A DNA stretch of 58,289 nt from Chroococcidiopsidaceae cyanobacterium CP_BM_ER_R8_30 (GTDB lineage Bacteria > Cyanobacteriota > Cyanobacteriia > Cyanobacteriales > Chroococcidiopsidaceae), in NCBI GenBank assembly GCA_019244235.1, contig JAFASY010000252.1:1-58289 (forward strand), read 5' to 3'. A program made the position numbers and the translations under genes. This document shows, in pieces, positions 43,136 to 52,159 of this stretch. The notes below the pieces were generated by a model. The model searched no databases. It was not told where the DNA came from and saw only the letters and a program-made list of their open reading frames with translations. How positions within the stretch are numbered: the stretch's first letter is position 1; every line of letters begins with the position of its first letter.

Positions 43136-43717
43136 ATGAAGATAAGATATTTGACCTTCATTGGTACAGCTTTGACTCTGGTAGCAGCTAGTGGTGTTGC
43201 TTTTGCCCAATCATCAGATAGTAATAAACCCTCGGACATCAAGCTTTCTCCAGCAGCTAAGACCATTTTGTGTAAGCAGTTCCCGCTCAATTCCCGTTGT
43301 GAAAGTAGTGAGTCGTCTAGTAGCCCATCACCTAGTGGCAGTAGCGCTACGACTCCTGGTGGAAGTACAAACACGCCAAGCAATCCACCTGCATCAGGGA
43401 ACCCCGATAACACAAATGCACCATCCGTAGGCGCTCCTAATGGCCCTGCTCCAGGTGGTCCTAGCGGTCCAAGCGGCCCTGGTGGCGCAATAACTCCTGG
43501 CACAACGCCCCCCGCTGGTCCTAATGGTCCAAGCGGTCCTGGCGGCAGCGAAACGACTCCCGGCACAACGCCTCCTGGCGGGAGCACAAACCTGCCAAGC
43601 AACCCACCTGCATCAGGGAACCCTGACAACACAGTTGCACCATCTGTAACCTATCCTAACGGACCAGGTACAGGTCCTGGCAATCCAGGCAGTTCTGGTG
43701 GTGGGGATACCAAATAA
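43136..43717 (+). CDS. Exported Gly/Pro/Ser-rich repeat protein
   Basis: A signal peptide (FIGTALTLVAASGVAFAQ) is followed by a short conserved segment (IKLSPAAKTILCKQFPLNSR) with two Cys that could form a disulfide. The remainder is low complexity, with units of GPSGPGG and a direct repeat, PSNPPASGNPDNT, occurring twice (about residues 80-93 and 153-166). The DNA repeats span 43377-43430 and 43597-43650. Glycine- and proline-rich exported proteins of this sort may be part of the sheath or cell surface. The start ATG is at 43136. Confidence 0.72.
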   Translation: MKIRYLTFIGTALTLVAASGVAFAQSSDSNKPSDIKLSPAAKTILCKQFPLNSRCESSESSSSPSPSGSSATTPGGSTNTPSNPPASGNPDNTNAPSVGAPNGPAPGGPSGPSGPGGAITPGTTPPAGPNGPSGPGGSETTPGTTPPGGSTNLPSNPPASGNPDNTVAPSVTYPNGPGTGPGNPGSSGGGDTK

Positions 43718-43742
43718 CGCCTATCCCATTATCAATAGGTAC

Positions 43743-43777
43743 TAAGCTGAGGGGGTTCCAGAAGCTCCCTCAGCTTA
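43743..43777. terminator. Terminator between the Gly/Pro gene and lspA
   Basis: TAAGCTGAGGG (43743-43753) pairs with CCCTCAGCTTA (43767-43777) around a 13-base loop, giving an 11-bp stem. It sits between two convergent stops. The 3' side has a mixed T-rich sequence (TTGGTTTATC), so it probably serves the plus-strand gene. Confidence 0.75.
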
Positions 43778-43785
43778 TTGGTTTA

Positions 43786-44259
43786 TCAAAGTCTGCGATT
43801 TGGTGGCGATTTCTGGAAGCTGGCAAGTAGCAGGCAAGCGATACCAATATCGATAAACGCATCTGCCAGATTAAACACCCAAGGAAATTGAATAGGTCGG
43901 AAGTCCAAGAAATCCGTAACGCCGCCAGCAACAAATCGCCCTATCCCATTTCCCAATGCTCCACCCAAAATCAAACCATAGCCTAGCTGCTCCCAACGAC
44001 TGAGAGATGGTCCAAACCAAGCTAGCGCAATCAAGAATAAACTTACACTCAATGACAGCCAGCGTAACCACTCACTTCCGTTTCGGAAGAGCCCTAAAGC
44101 TGCACCATGATTTACGATGTATGTCAGGTTAAATACTCCTGGCAAAATGGGTCGTGTCTCTCCCAGGCTGAGGTTCTGCATCACCCAGGATTTAGTTATC
44201 CAGTCTAAAAGCAGACTGATAGTAGCAGCTAACCAGAAGTAGCCGTTCTTAAGACGCAT
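43786..44259 (-). CDS. lspA: Lipoprotein signal peptidase (signal peptidase II)
   Basis: LspA cleaves prolipoprotein signal peptides in the plasma membrane. The 157-residue protein has four membrane helices and the two conserved aspartate motifs: VTDFLDF after GNGIGRFVAGG, and FNLADAFIDIGIA. The NHGAALGLF segment is the third conserved block. The length is typical. It lies 15 bp downstream of bioY on the same strand, suggesting an operon. At least one probable lipoprotein is encoded in the window. Confidence 0.96.
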   Translation of the reverse strand: MRLKNGYFWLAATISLLLDWITKSWVMQNLSLGETRPILPGVFNLTYIVNHGAALGLFRNGSEWLRWLSLSVSLFLIALAWFGPSLSRWEQLGYGLILGGALGNGIGRFVAGGVTDFLDFRPIQFPWVFNLADAFIDIGIACLLLASFQKSPPNRRL

Positions 44260-44274
44260 CTAATCAGTATTTAC

Positions 44275-44880
44275 TCATTTAATAAAGAGTATGTACCGTA
44301 AACCGTAAGCTAAGACAGTGACGGCACAAACAATGATGATTTGCCCTGGGAGTGGGTAGAGGGAATAATTTAGGACAGCTTGCTGTAAAGACATAGCTGC
44401 GGCACCTGCCCAACCAAATGTGTAAAGCAGGATGAGATAGACTAGACCAGTGATGTGAATGGTAAGTAGACCGAAGGCACAACTGAAGGTAAGATACTCT
44501 AGTCTTGGGGGAGTCCGGAATGCTAGTAAGCCGCAAACCCAAGCGCCAAAAACAAAGCCAATTAAGTACCCAAAGTAAGGCTGTCCAAGGCAGATAACAC
44601 CGCTGCACTGAGCAAAAACTGGCAACCGTGTTAGACCGAGGACCAGATAGGCGATTTGAGAGAGTGCCCCAGCATTCTTGCCTCCTAGGCAGCTAATTAG
44701 CAGCACTGCCCCAACTTGGTAACTCACACCCAAAGAGTAAGTTTTGATCCCATGCTGTCCCCAGCCCCAAGGTGAAGTCGTGAAATATGCCTCTACAAAG
44801 GTACCACCAATAGTTAGGAATAGACCTATCAGAGACCATAACAGTTGGTTCGAGGCGCGAAAGGTACGAACTATATCCAT
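44275..44880 (-). CDS. bioY: BioY biotin transporter S component
   Basis: BioY is the membrane substrate-binding component of an ECF-type biotin transporter. The 201-residue protein has about six TM helices and shows typical segments (YFGYLIGFVFGAWVCGLLAF and HGIKTYSLGVSYQVGAVLLI). BioM/BioN (EcfA/EcfT) genes are not seen nearby; a lone BioY can work with a shared ECF module. It precedes lspA by 15 bp on the same strand. The length is normal. Confidence 0.88.
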   Translation of the reverse strand: MDIVRTFRASNQLLWSLIGLFLTIGGTFVEAYFTTSPWGWGQHGIKTYSLGVSYQVGAVLLISCLGGKNAGALSQIAYLVLGLTRLPVFAQCSGVICLGQPYFGYLIGFVFGAWVCGLLAFRTPPRLEYLTFSCAFGLLTIHITGLVYLILLYTFGWAGAAAMSLQQAVLNYSLYPLPGQIIIVCAVTVLAYGLRYILFIK

Positions 44881-44954
44881 GTATAAAAATTACTAATTTC
44901 AACGCTGCAACAGTCCAAACAGCTATCTGGCTTTGACCAACTTTTTTGCCTGCC

Positions 44955-44973
44955 CTTAACCTTCCCTTAACGC
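44955..44973 (+). promoter_or_regulatory. Pho box upstream of pstC
   Basis: CTTAACCT (44955-44962) and CTTAACGC (44966-44973) are two 8-bp repeats with a 3-bp spacer, matching the cyanobacterial SphR/PhoB-type Pho box (CTTAACCT-N3-CTTAACC-type). It lies about 125 bp before the pstC start, and no other gene intervenes. Phosphate starvation control by SphR is likely. Confidence 0.78.
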
Positions 44974-45095
44974 TAGTTGAGTATTCTTATAGCCAAAATG
45001 TATCATGGTGTTTACTAAACTCCACCATAGATTCCGAATAACACCGATGATTTAATGATATAGGGCAATTATTAGCTCAGCTTTTAAAGTAAGTT

Positions 45096-46046
45096 ATGAA
45101 TTCACCAACTCTAGAGACACAAAATCAAATTCAACCGCGATCACCTCTGTCTCGGTCAATCGATCGGGGATTTGTTTGGCTCACCCTGCTTTTTGCCCTG
45201 GGAGTTGCAGGTGTCTTAATTTGGATGGTTATAGAAGTAGCAATCCAAGCAATACCAGCAATGAAGCAATTTGGCGCTGGTTTTTTGGTGAGTACAGTCT
45301 GGGACCCAAATACGGATAAGTATGGGGTACTACCCCAGATTTATGGAACCATAGTTACATCAGCAATTGCCTTAATACTTGCTGTACCAGTTGGAATTGG
45401 GGTCGCCGTTTTTTTAAGCGAAAACTATATCGCGCCTCAGATTCGGCTAATAATTGTCTTCCTTGTGGAACTCCTAGCGGCGATTCCTAGCGTCGTGTAT
45501 GGGTTTTGGGGTGTTATAGTCTTAATTCCCATTTTGCTCGTCTTTCAACAATGGCTCCATCAGATTTTGGGTTGGTTGCCAATTTTTAGCACCCAACCCT
45601 CTGGACCAGGACTGGTCCCAGCTGGCGTTGTCTTGGCGATTATGGTTTTGCCGACGATTACAGTCATTTCCCGTGACGCTTTAATTGCCCTGCCATCTGA
45701 ATTGCGACAGGCAGCTGTTGGGTTGGGTGCAACTCGCTGGGAAACGATTCTCAAGGTGCTCTTACCAGCCGCCTTCTCTGGTATCATCGGTGGAGTTATG
45801 CTAGCCCTTGGTCGCGCGATTGGCGAAACGATGGCAGTGACGTTAGTAATTGGCAATGCAAACCGTATTGGTGCTTCAATTCTTGCGCCGGGAAATACGA
45901 TTCCCTCACTATTAGCAAGTGAATTTCCTGAGGCGAGTGCTTTGCAGAAAGCCGCGCTACTCTATGCGGCTTTGATTCTGTTCGGCATCACGCTAATTGT
46001 TAATATTTTAGCCCAGTTACTGGTCCGACGGGTGCAGCGGATTTAG
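45096..46046 (+). CDS. pstC: Phosphate ABC transporter permease PstC
   Basis: PstC is one of the two permease subunits of the high-affinity phosphate ABC transporter. The 316-residue protein has about six TM helices and the EAA motif in SELRQAAVGLGATRWETILK that contacts PstB. The N-terminal helix (GFVWLTLLFALGVAGVLIW) is typical. pstA and pstB follow on the same strand (51 and 65 bp gaps), so they form an operon. A Pho box precedes it. No pstS lies upstream, so the binding protein must be encoded elsewhere. Confidence 0.96.
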   Translation: MNSPTLETQNQIQPRSPLSRSIDRGFVWLTLLFALGVAGVLIWMVIEVAIQAIPAMKQFGAGFLVSTVWDPNTDKYGVLPQIYGTIVTSAIALILAVPVGIGVAVFLSENYIAPQIRLIIVFLVELLAAIPSVVYGFWGVIVLIPILLVFQQWLHQILGWLPIFSTQPSGPGLVPAGVVLAIMVLPTITVISRDALIALPSELRQAAVGLGATRWETILKVLLPAAFSGIIGGVMLALGRAIGETMAVTLVIGNANRIGASILAPGNTIPSLLASEFPEASALQKAALLYAALILFGITLIVNILAQLLVRRVQRI

Positions 46047-46097
46047 CAAGCAGCAAGAAGAAGAAACTAATTTGGAAAGCAAGGGTAGAACTTAGCA

Positions 46098-46982
46098 ATG
46101 GATATATCTGGACAAGGTTTTAGCAAAGCTAGTAGTCTCCGGCGATCACCTGCGTCTCCCCGGAACCTATTGAATCGAGTTATGGATTTACTCGTGTTTG
46201 CCAGTGTTGCCCTTGCCCTTCTGCCGTTGCTGGCAGTTCTGATTTACGTGACAGTTCAAGGTGCTAGTAGTCTAAGCCTAGCGATCTTTACGCAGTTGCC
46301 ACCACTGCCAAATGCACCACCAGGCGGTGGTTTCGGCAACGCTATTCAAGGCACTCTGATTATGGTGGCAATTGGAGCGGCGATCAGTATTCCATTCGGT
46401 GTGATGGCAGCAATTTATTTGTCAGAGTTTAGTAGTGGAAATATCCCTGGCTGGATTCGGTTTGCTACCAATGTCCTCAGTGGTGTACCGTCGATCATTG
46501 TGGGGGTATTTACTTTTGGTGTGGTTGTGCTAGCTCTGGGATTTTCCGGATTTGCTGGTGGAGTTGCTCTCTCAATCCTGATGCTGCCGATTATCGTTCG
46601 TACTACAGACGAAGCCCTGAAGTTAGTTCCAGGAGAACTCCGTCAAGCTGCCGTGGGATTAGGTGCAACGAAACTTCAAACAGTGTTACGGGTCGTGTTG
46701 CCAGCAGCCCTACCAGCAATTATTACAGGGACGACTTTGGCAATCGCCCGTGCTGCTGGCGAAACTGCACCGCTACTGTTTACAGCCGTGTTCTGGGACT
46801 ATTGGAAGGCCAACCCTTTCAATGGTCCAATGGCTTCTCTGGCAGTTTTAGTCTATAACTTTGCCCAAGTTCCTTTCGCAAATCAACTGGCATTGGCTTG
46901 GACAGCTTCCTTAATCCTAGTTTTACTCGTTCTGCTTACCAGTGTGGCTTCTCGCTTAGCAACAGCCCGTAGAACTTATTAG
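46098..46982 (+). CDS. pstA: Phosphate ABC transporter permease PstA
   Basis: PstA is the second permease subunit of the phosphate transporter. The 294-residue protein has six TM helices, the EAA loop in GELRQAAVGLGATKLQTVLR, and PSIIVGVFTFGVVVLALGFS in the conserved central region. It shares the EAA-loop sequence with PstC. The N-terminal ~25 residues are hydrophilic and rich in Ser/Arg. It lies 51 bp after pstC and 65 bp before pstB. Confidence 0.96.
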   Translation: MDISGQGFSKASSLRRSPASPRNLLNRVMDLLVFASVALALLPLLAVLIYVTVQGASSLSLAIFTQLPPLPNAPPGGGFGNAIQGTLIMVAIGAAISIPFGVMAAIYLSEFSSGNIPGWIRFATNVLSGVPSIIVGVFTFGVVVLALGFSGFAGGVALSILMLPIIVRTTDEALKLVPGELRQAAVGLGATKLQTVLRVVLPAALPAIITGTTLAIARAAGETAPLLFTAVFWDYWKANPFNGPMASLAVLVYNFAQVPFANQLALAWTASLILVLLVLLTSVASRLATARRTY

Positions 46983-47047
46983 TTCAAACTTTGTGAAGCA
47001 CTACTCAATCACTCGCGTTCCTGTTTCATTAATTTAGCTAGATTTTT

Positions 47048-47854
47048 ATGCATTCTGACGCTTTGACTGCTAACCAAACAGAAACTGTTTTGCGAACTCG
47101 AGATCTAAATATCTACTACGGCAAATTTCTCGCCTTGCAGGGTATTAACCTCGATATTCCTAAAAACCAAGTTACAGCCTTTATTGGACCTTCAGGTTGC
47201 GGTAAGAGTACTTTGTTGCGGTGCTATAACCGCCTTAATGATCTCATCCCGAGTTTTCGGGCAGAGGGTAAGGTATATTACCGCAATCAAGACCTCTACG
47301 GTGCCGACATTGACCCAGTAGAAGTCCGGCGAAGGATTGGCATGGTGTTTCAAAAGCCGAATCCTTTCCCTAAGTCAATTTTTGACAACATCGCCTTTGG
47401 TCCTCGGATTAACGGTCATCGAGGTAATCTGGATGAACTGGTTGAGCGCTCGCTGCGGCAGGCGGCTCTATGGGATGAAGTCAAAGATAAACTCAGAGAA
47501 AGCGGGCTGTCTCTTTCGGGAGGACAACAGCAACGGCTGTGCATTGCTCGCACAATCGCCGTTGAGCCTGATGTTGTCCTAATGGATGAACCTTGCGCTT
47601 CCCTCGACCCGATCTCAACCCTAAAAGTTGAAGAGTTGATTCAGGAACTTAAGGAGCATTACACCATCGTTATCGTCACCCACAACATGCAGCAGGCTAC
47701 GCGGGCATCTGACATGACAGGTTTCTTCAATGTACAGACGACAGAAGGTGGCAAGCGTATGGGGCATTTAGTGGAGTTTGATAGAACGGAAGTCATTTTC
47801 CAAAGCCCTCAGCAGCAAGCAACACAAGAGTATGTGAGCGGTCGCTTCGGCTAA
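47048..47854 (+). CDS. pstB: Phosphate ABC transporter ATP-binding protein PstB
   Basis: PstB energises phosphate import. The 268-residue protein has Walker A in [10 protein letters not shown], the ABC signature in [16 protein letters not shown], Walker B in [12 protein letters not shown], and the switch histidine in [30 protein letters not shown] is the Q-loop region typical of PstB. It ends the pstCAB operon, and no phoU follows. Confidence 0.97.
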   Translation: MHSDALTANQTETVLRTRDLNIYYGKFLALQGINLDIPKNQVTAFIGPSGCGKSTLLRCYNRLNDLIPSFRAEGKVYYRNQDLYGADIDPVEVRRRIGMVFQKPNPFPKSIFDNIAFGPRINGHRGNLDELVERSLRQAALWDEVKDKLRESGLSLSGGQQQRLCIARTIAVEPDVVLMDEPCASLDPISTLKVEELIQELKEHYTIVIVTHNMQQATRASDMTGFFNVQTTEGGKRMGHLVEFDRTEVIFQSPQQQATQEYVSGRFG

Positions 47855-47919
47855 TAGGGAGGGGCGGTGAGTAGCGGTGAGTAGCTAGGGGAATGAAGAC
47901 ACAAACTGCGGCTTTGGGC

Positions 47920-47966
47920 AGTGCCGATGCTCGACCTGGAATTGAATTCCAGGTCGGTTGGCACTT
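47920..47966. repeat. Long palindrome with 12-bp perfect core
   Basis: CGACCTGGAATT (47932-47943) pairs with AATTCCAGGTCG (47945-47956) around a single G. AGTGCC on the left and GGCACT on the right extend the pairing outside a small bulge. It lies about 65 bp downstream of pstB and is followed by TTTAG, so it may be a terminator or a small palindromic element. Confidence 0.65.
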
Positions 47967-48046
47967 TAGTTGTGGGTTACAAGCCTGATAATAAACAAAG
48001 AACTATACCGAGATGCGGGGCACTCTTGTATAAGACATCCACCATT

Positions 48047-48069
48047 CTCCTTGAGGGAACCTCAAGGAG
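48047..48069. repeat. Hairpin CTCCTTGAGG-GAA-CCTCAAGGAG
   Basis: A perfect 10-bp stem with a GAA loop, followed by CTGTGGTGGCTACG, similar to GGAGCTGTGGCGACTTCG in the copy at 34092. It belongs to the palindromic repeat family seen at several places in the window. Confidence 0.6.
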
Positions 48070-48181
48070 CTGTGGTGGCTACGTCAAGTTTCCAATTCCA
48101 CACCTTGAGGTATCATGGATTCCCTAGTTACTCACCGCTCCTAGTCCCTCTAAACTCCTAGCTCCTAGTCCCTCCAAACTA

Positions 48182-49861
48182 ATGATTGCCAAACACAAAT
48201 CTTCCCTGCTGCTCACCTTAAGCGTTACTGGCTTGCTGATCGGTGGAGGAATTGTTGCCTACTGGGTATTGAGCCAACGAAATAGTTCGCCACAAGCCCT
48301 GCCTATGGGGGCTAACATCATTCCTCAAGATGCCCTAGTCACCGTTTCTATCTCTACAGATCCCGCTAAGTGGGAGCATTTACGAGAGTTTGGGACGAAA
48401 GCGACCCAAGCAGAACTAGACCGAGAACTCACCCAGCTGCGCGAGCAATTCCTCACCAATAATGGCTATGACTATCAGGAAGACGTTCAGCCCTGGGTAG
48501 GTCAGGAAGTGACACTCGCAGTTCTGCCCCAACCCGCACCGACACCTGGTACAGTTCCTCCACCACCTGGGACCAGTCAACAATCGGTGATGGCAGTTTT
48601 GCCAATTGCGGACCCAGTGCGTGCTAAACAGCTATTAGAGGATCCTAAACCCCTAAAACAGAGTCAGTGGACTAAGCGCACTTATAAGGGTGTTCAAATC
48701 GAACAGAGCCAAGGCGCGTCAGATTACTCAGCTACGGTACTAGATGGACGGTTCCTCGTAGTCACCAACAACCCAAAAGCAGTAGAGCAGGCAATAGACA
48801 CAGATAAAAGTGGAACATCTATCGCCACGACACCTGGCTTTACAGCAGCATTAGAGCAAATTCAAGCCTCCCAACCTTTTGCCCAGCTGTATCTTAATAT
48901 CCCAGCTGCGGTCAGGTTTATGGCTGCCAATTCAGGACAGTCTATTTTCCCCCAAACTCTAACCCAACTTCAGGAAAACCAGGGTTTGGCAACAACTGTG
49001 ACTCTGAAGCAAGAGGGAATTGAGCTGCAGAGTATTTCTTGGCTGCAGCCGAATAGTAGCCAAAAGCATCTTGTAGAAAACAATGCTGGTGGAATGCCTA
49101 GCCGCTTTCCGGCCGATACACTAATGATGCTATCGGGTGGTGATCTACAGCAGTTGTGGCAGGACTACTTCCTCTCGTCATCTAACTCTAAAGCACCCAT
49201 AGCGCCAGCAAATTTGCAAGCAGGTGTGAATTCACTAACTGGTCTGGATCTCGATCGAGATTTTTTAAGTTGGATGAAGGGGCCGTTCTCGCTGTCGCTT
49301 ATCCCCTCTGCTCCAAAAGCTAATGTCCCAAACAATTTTGCCTTGGCATTGGGATTGATGGTGCAAACAAACGATCGTGCCCAAGCCGAAAAAACTTTTC
49401 AAAAGCTGGATCAGCTTATGAGTAGCCGCTACCAGTTCAACGTACAGCCAGCGAAAATTAACGGTCAACCAGTAGTTAAGTGGGTTGCCCCCTATGGCAC
49501 CTTGACTGCTACTCATGGTTGGTTAGATGGCAATGTGGCTTTCTTGACTGTGGGCGCTCCTATCGCTGAGCAGATTGTCCCCAATCCCGGCACAAACACC
49601 TTAGCTAGCTCTGCACTATTCCAGAAAACTGTACCACCACAACCTAATCCTAATAACGGTCAAGTTTTCATAGACATGGATCGTCTGCTCAAAACCTTTC
49701 CCGGAATTCAATCCCTGCAACAACCCTATATTGATGCTATCCGCTCGATCGGTATTACAACAGCTGTCAGTGATGAGCGTAGCATTCACTACAATGCTTT
49801 TGTCTCACTGAAAAATGCAGGCGAACCAGATCCGTTGCCCAGTCCCACAACATCACCCTAA
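48182..49861 (+). CDS. DUF3352 protein, membrane-anchored
   Basis: The 559-residue protein has one N-terminal TM helix (LLLTLSVTGLLIGGGIVAYW). The rest is a periplasmic region with DUF3352-type blocks: NIIPQDALVTVSISTDPAKW at residues ~43-62, then WTKRTYKGVQIEQS and LDGRFLVVTNNPKAVEQAID. A Pro-rich loop (APTPGTVPPPPG) interrupts the first half. This family is common in cyanobacteria and has no known biochemical role. A stand-alone ATG at 48182 is used. Confidence 0.85.
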   Translation: MIAKHKSSLLLTLSVTGLLIGGGIVAYWVLSQRNSSPQALPMGANIIPQDALVTVSISTDPAKWEHLREFGTKATQAELDRELTQLREQFLTNNGYDYQEDVQPWVGQEVTLAVLPQPAPTPGTVPPPPGTSQQSVMAVLPIADPVRAKQLLEDPKPLKQSQWTKRTYKGVQIEQSQGASDYSATVLDGRFLVVTNNPKAVEQAIDTDKSGTSIATTPGFTAALEQIQASQPFAQLYLNIPAAVRFMAANSGQSIFPQTLTQLQENQGLATTVTLKQEGIELQSISWLQPNSSQKHLVENNAGGMPSRFPADTLMMLSGGDLQQLWQDYFLSSSNSKAPIAPANLQAGVNSLTGLDLDRDFLSWMKGPFSLSLIPSAPKANVPNNFALALGLMVQTNDRAQAEKTFQKLDQLMSSRYQFNVQPAKINGQPVVKWVAPYGTLTATHGWLDGNVAFLTVGAPIAEQIVPNPGTNTLASSALFQKTVPPQPNPNNGQVFIDMDRLLKTFPGIQSLQQPYIDAIRSIGITTAVSDERSIHYNAFVSLKNAGEPDPLPSPTTSP

Positions 49862-49936
49862 ATAAAGTTTTCAAGAATCGTTAGGATCGACACATCAGAA
49901 GTCATAATTTGATAAAAAACAGGGGGAATACTATCT

Positions 49937-51019
49937 ATGAATCTGGTTGAACTCCAGACCTGGTTGGATAATGGCTCGTTTGCCCTCCTATTCGCCACTA
50001 TGCTGGTTTATTGGAGTGGAGCAGCTTTTCCTCAGCTTAACTATCTATCAGCTTTAGGGACAGCTGGGATGATAAGTGCTAACTTATGCATAGCTACCCT
50101 GCTGGGAGCCAGATGGTTAGCTGCTGGTTATTTTCCTTTAAGCAATTTGTACGAATCTCTATTTTTTCTGGCTTGGGGAATTACTGCTGTTCACCTGATT
50201 GCAGAAAGTATGAGTCGTAGCCGCTTGGTAGGGGTTGTGACTGCGCCAGTAGCAATGGGGATTGCAGCTTTTGCTACCCTAACACTGCCTAAAGAAATGC
50301 AATCAGCAGCACCGCTAGTTCCGGCACTTAAATCAAATTGGCTGATGATGCATGTCAGCGTTATGATGCTGAGTTATGCAGCTTTGATGGTAGGGTCATT
50401 GCTGGCGATCGCTTTCCTTGTTGTGACTCGCGGTCAAAACGTTGAACTACGAGGTAGTTCTGTCGGTACTGGCAGCTATCGCTTGCACAAGGCGACAGAT
50501 GCTGTCGCGCTTCTTAATTCACCTGCTTCAAACCCAGCTGCAGTAGCTCATCTAGTTGAGAGCAATGGCAAGGGTCAAACTGCTGTTCTCGATCTTGTTA
50601 CTGCCCCAGTAGTTCCAACCACAGCGGCGGTTGATCTGGCTCAAGCAAGTCGTCAGAATGACCAAAGGCGAAGCCCTGAGTTGCTGTCACCACAGCGTCT
50701 TAGTTTAGCTGAAACTTTAGATAATATCAGCTACCGCATCATAGGGTTAGGATTTCCTCTGCTAACAATCGGTATCATTGCTGGTGCAGTTTGGGCGAAT
50801 GAAGCCTGGGGTTCTTACTGGAGCTGGGACCCAAAGGAAACTTGGGCATTGATTACTTGGCTAGTGTTTGCTGCCTATCTTCATGCTCGAATCACGCGGA
50901 ACTGGCAGGGGCGTCGTCCGGCAATTTTAGCTGCCACAGGATTTGCCGTCGTTTGGGTTTGTTATCTTGGCGTCAATTTATTGGGCAAGGGGCTACATTC
51001 CTATGGCTGGTTTTTCTAA
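49937..51019 (+). CDS. ccsB: Cytochrome c biogenesis protein CcsB (CcsA/Ycf5 type)
   Basis: System II cytochrome c maturation needs this protein together with Ccs1 to bring heme across the thylakoid membrane. The tryptophan-rich WWD motif is present in [16 protein letters not shown], and histidines for heme are in MMHVSV and LHARIT, with a further His in LHSYGW. About eight TM helices can be seen. A ~100-residue non-conserved insertion lies between about 170 and 255 ([11 protein letters not shown] onward). The 360-residue length is longer than the plastid CcsA but usual in cyanobacteria. Confidence 0.93.
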   Translation: MNLVELQTWLDNGSFALLFATMLVYWSGAAFPQLNYLSALGTAGMISANLCIATLLGARWLAAGYFPLSNLYESLFFLAWGITAVHLIAESMSRSRLVGVVTAPVAMGIAAFATLTLPKEMQSAAPLVPALKSNWLMMHVSVMMLSYAALMVGSLLAIAFLVVTRGQNVELRGSSVGTGSYRLHKATDAVALLNSPASNPAAVAHLVESNGKGQTAVLDLVTAPVVPTTAAVDLAQASRQNDQRRSPELLSPQRLSLAETLDNISYRIIGLGFPLLTIGIIAGAVWANEAWGSYWSWDPKETWALITWLVFAAYLHARITRNWQGRRPAILAATGFAVVWVCYLGVNLLGKGLHSYGWFF

Positions 51020-51049
51020 CTGGGATTAACAACGGCTACCTGAAGCCTA

Positions 51050-52075
51050 ATGGCTGAGAATTCTATTTGGACTCCTCTCCACGCACAACTACACCAAACA
51101 CTGCGATCGCGCCAACTCCTACCACGACATGAGCGATTACTGGTGGCAGTCTCCGGTGGGCAAGATTCCCTTTGCTTAACCAAATTACTGATAGATTTGC
51201 AACCGAAGTGGGGTTGGCAACTCGGCATTGCTCACTGCGATCATCGTTGGCGTCCTGACTCCGAAGCCAATGCTAAACATGTAGAACAACTGGCTCACAA
51301 CTGGGAACTACCGTTTTACTGTGACGTTGCCAAGCAACCATTACCGAGTGAGGCAGCAGCACGGCAATGGCGCTATCAAGCTCTCAGCGTGATTGCTCAA
51401 GCCAACGACTACCAATACATTGTGACTGGTCACACAGCAAGCGATCGCGCTGAAACCCTAATTTACAACTTAATTCGCGGCAGCGGAGCAGATGGATTGC
51501 AAGCCCTGACTTGGCGGCGCTTACTAGATTCTAGACTCGTGCTAGTGCGTCCACTTTTAGAAGTGACAAGGACGCAGACTGCCCAATTTTGTCGCGATTG
51601 GCAAATGTTGGTTTGGGAAGATGTGACTAATCAGGATTTAAAGTACGCGCGTAATCGCATCCGCCAAGAGTTGCTGCCCTATTTGCAAACCCATTTCAAC
51701 CCTCAAGTCGAATCAGCCTTGGCTCAAACAGCGGAGCTGTTACAAGCTGAAGTGGAATACCTTGAACTTGCTGCCCACACCCTAAAACAACAGGCGATGC
51801 CACCAGTGGCAAGTAGTTCTTCAAATCAATTAGGGTTAAATCGCCGCATCTTGCAGAAAGCACCACTCGCATTACAACGACGTGTTATGCGTCAGATATT
51901 GCAACAAGCACTTGCTATTGGGGCTCCGAGTTTTGATCAGGTAGAAAAGCTGACATCTTTGATTGCAGCCCCCAATCGTTCGCGAACCGATCCGTTTCCC
52001 GGCGGTGCGATCGCAGAGGTTGATGGCGATTGGATCTGGATCAAAAAATCGCTGGAGTTCATCTCGAAAACTTAA
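51050..52075 (+). CDS. tilS: tRNA(Ile)-lysidine synthase
   Basis: TilS converts C34 of tRNA-Ile(CAU) to lysidine, so that it reads AUA. The PP-loop motif SGGQDS is at residues 35-40, and HCDHRWRPDSEANAKHVEQL and YIVTGHTASDRAETLIYNLI are conserved. The C-terminal half contains a helical TilS substrate-binding domain. The 341-residue length fits the cyanobacterial form. It starts 30 bp after ccsB on the same strand. It is an essential gene. Confidence 0.96.
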   Translation: MAENSIWTPLHAQLHQTLRSRQLLPRHERLLVAVSGGQDSLCLTKLLIDLQPKWGWQLGIAHCDHRWRPDSEANAKHVEQLAHNWELPFYCDVAKQPLPSEAAARQWRYQALSVIAQANDYQYIVTGHTASDRAETLIYNLIRGSGADGLQALTWRRLLDSRLVLVRPLLEVTRTQTAQFCRDWQMLVWEDVTNQDLKYARNRIRQELLPYLQTHFNPQVESALAQTAELLQAEVEYLELAAHTLKQQAMPPVASSSSNQLGLNRRILQKAPLALQRRVMRQILQQALAIGAPSFDQVEKLTSLIAAPNRSRTDPFPGGAIAEVDGDWIWIKKSLEFISKT

Positions 52076-52159
52076 TTTCGAGAATTGTTTCGATCTCTGT
52101 AAGGCTTTATGATCGAGCAAGCGTGACTACGTGAATGTCGCTGACCCAGAGGCAAGATA

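Larger units (their letters stand above)
47855..48181. other. Intergenic region after pstB with stacked inverted repeats
   Basis: This ~325-bp gap contains a near-perfect palindrome (see 47920-47966), a hairpin (48047-48069), and GGTGAGTAG near the start repeated in inverse as CTACTCACCG-like text near the end. No gene is called, although short frames exist. It is likely termination and repeat debris. Confidence 0.6.

Noticed and set aside
43108-43632. 174-residue minus-strand ORF opposite the Gly/Pro gene
   Set aside because: It mirrors the low-complexity GGTCCT codons of the real gene, and its products are Gly/Pro/Leu runs typical of a shadow frame.
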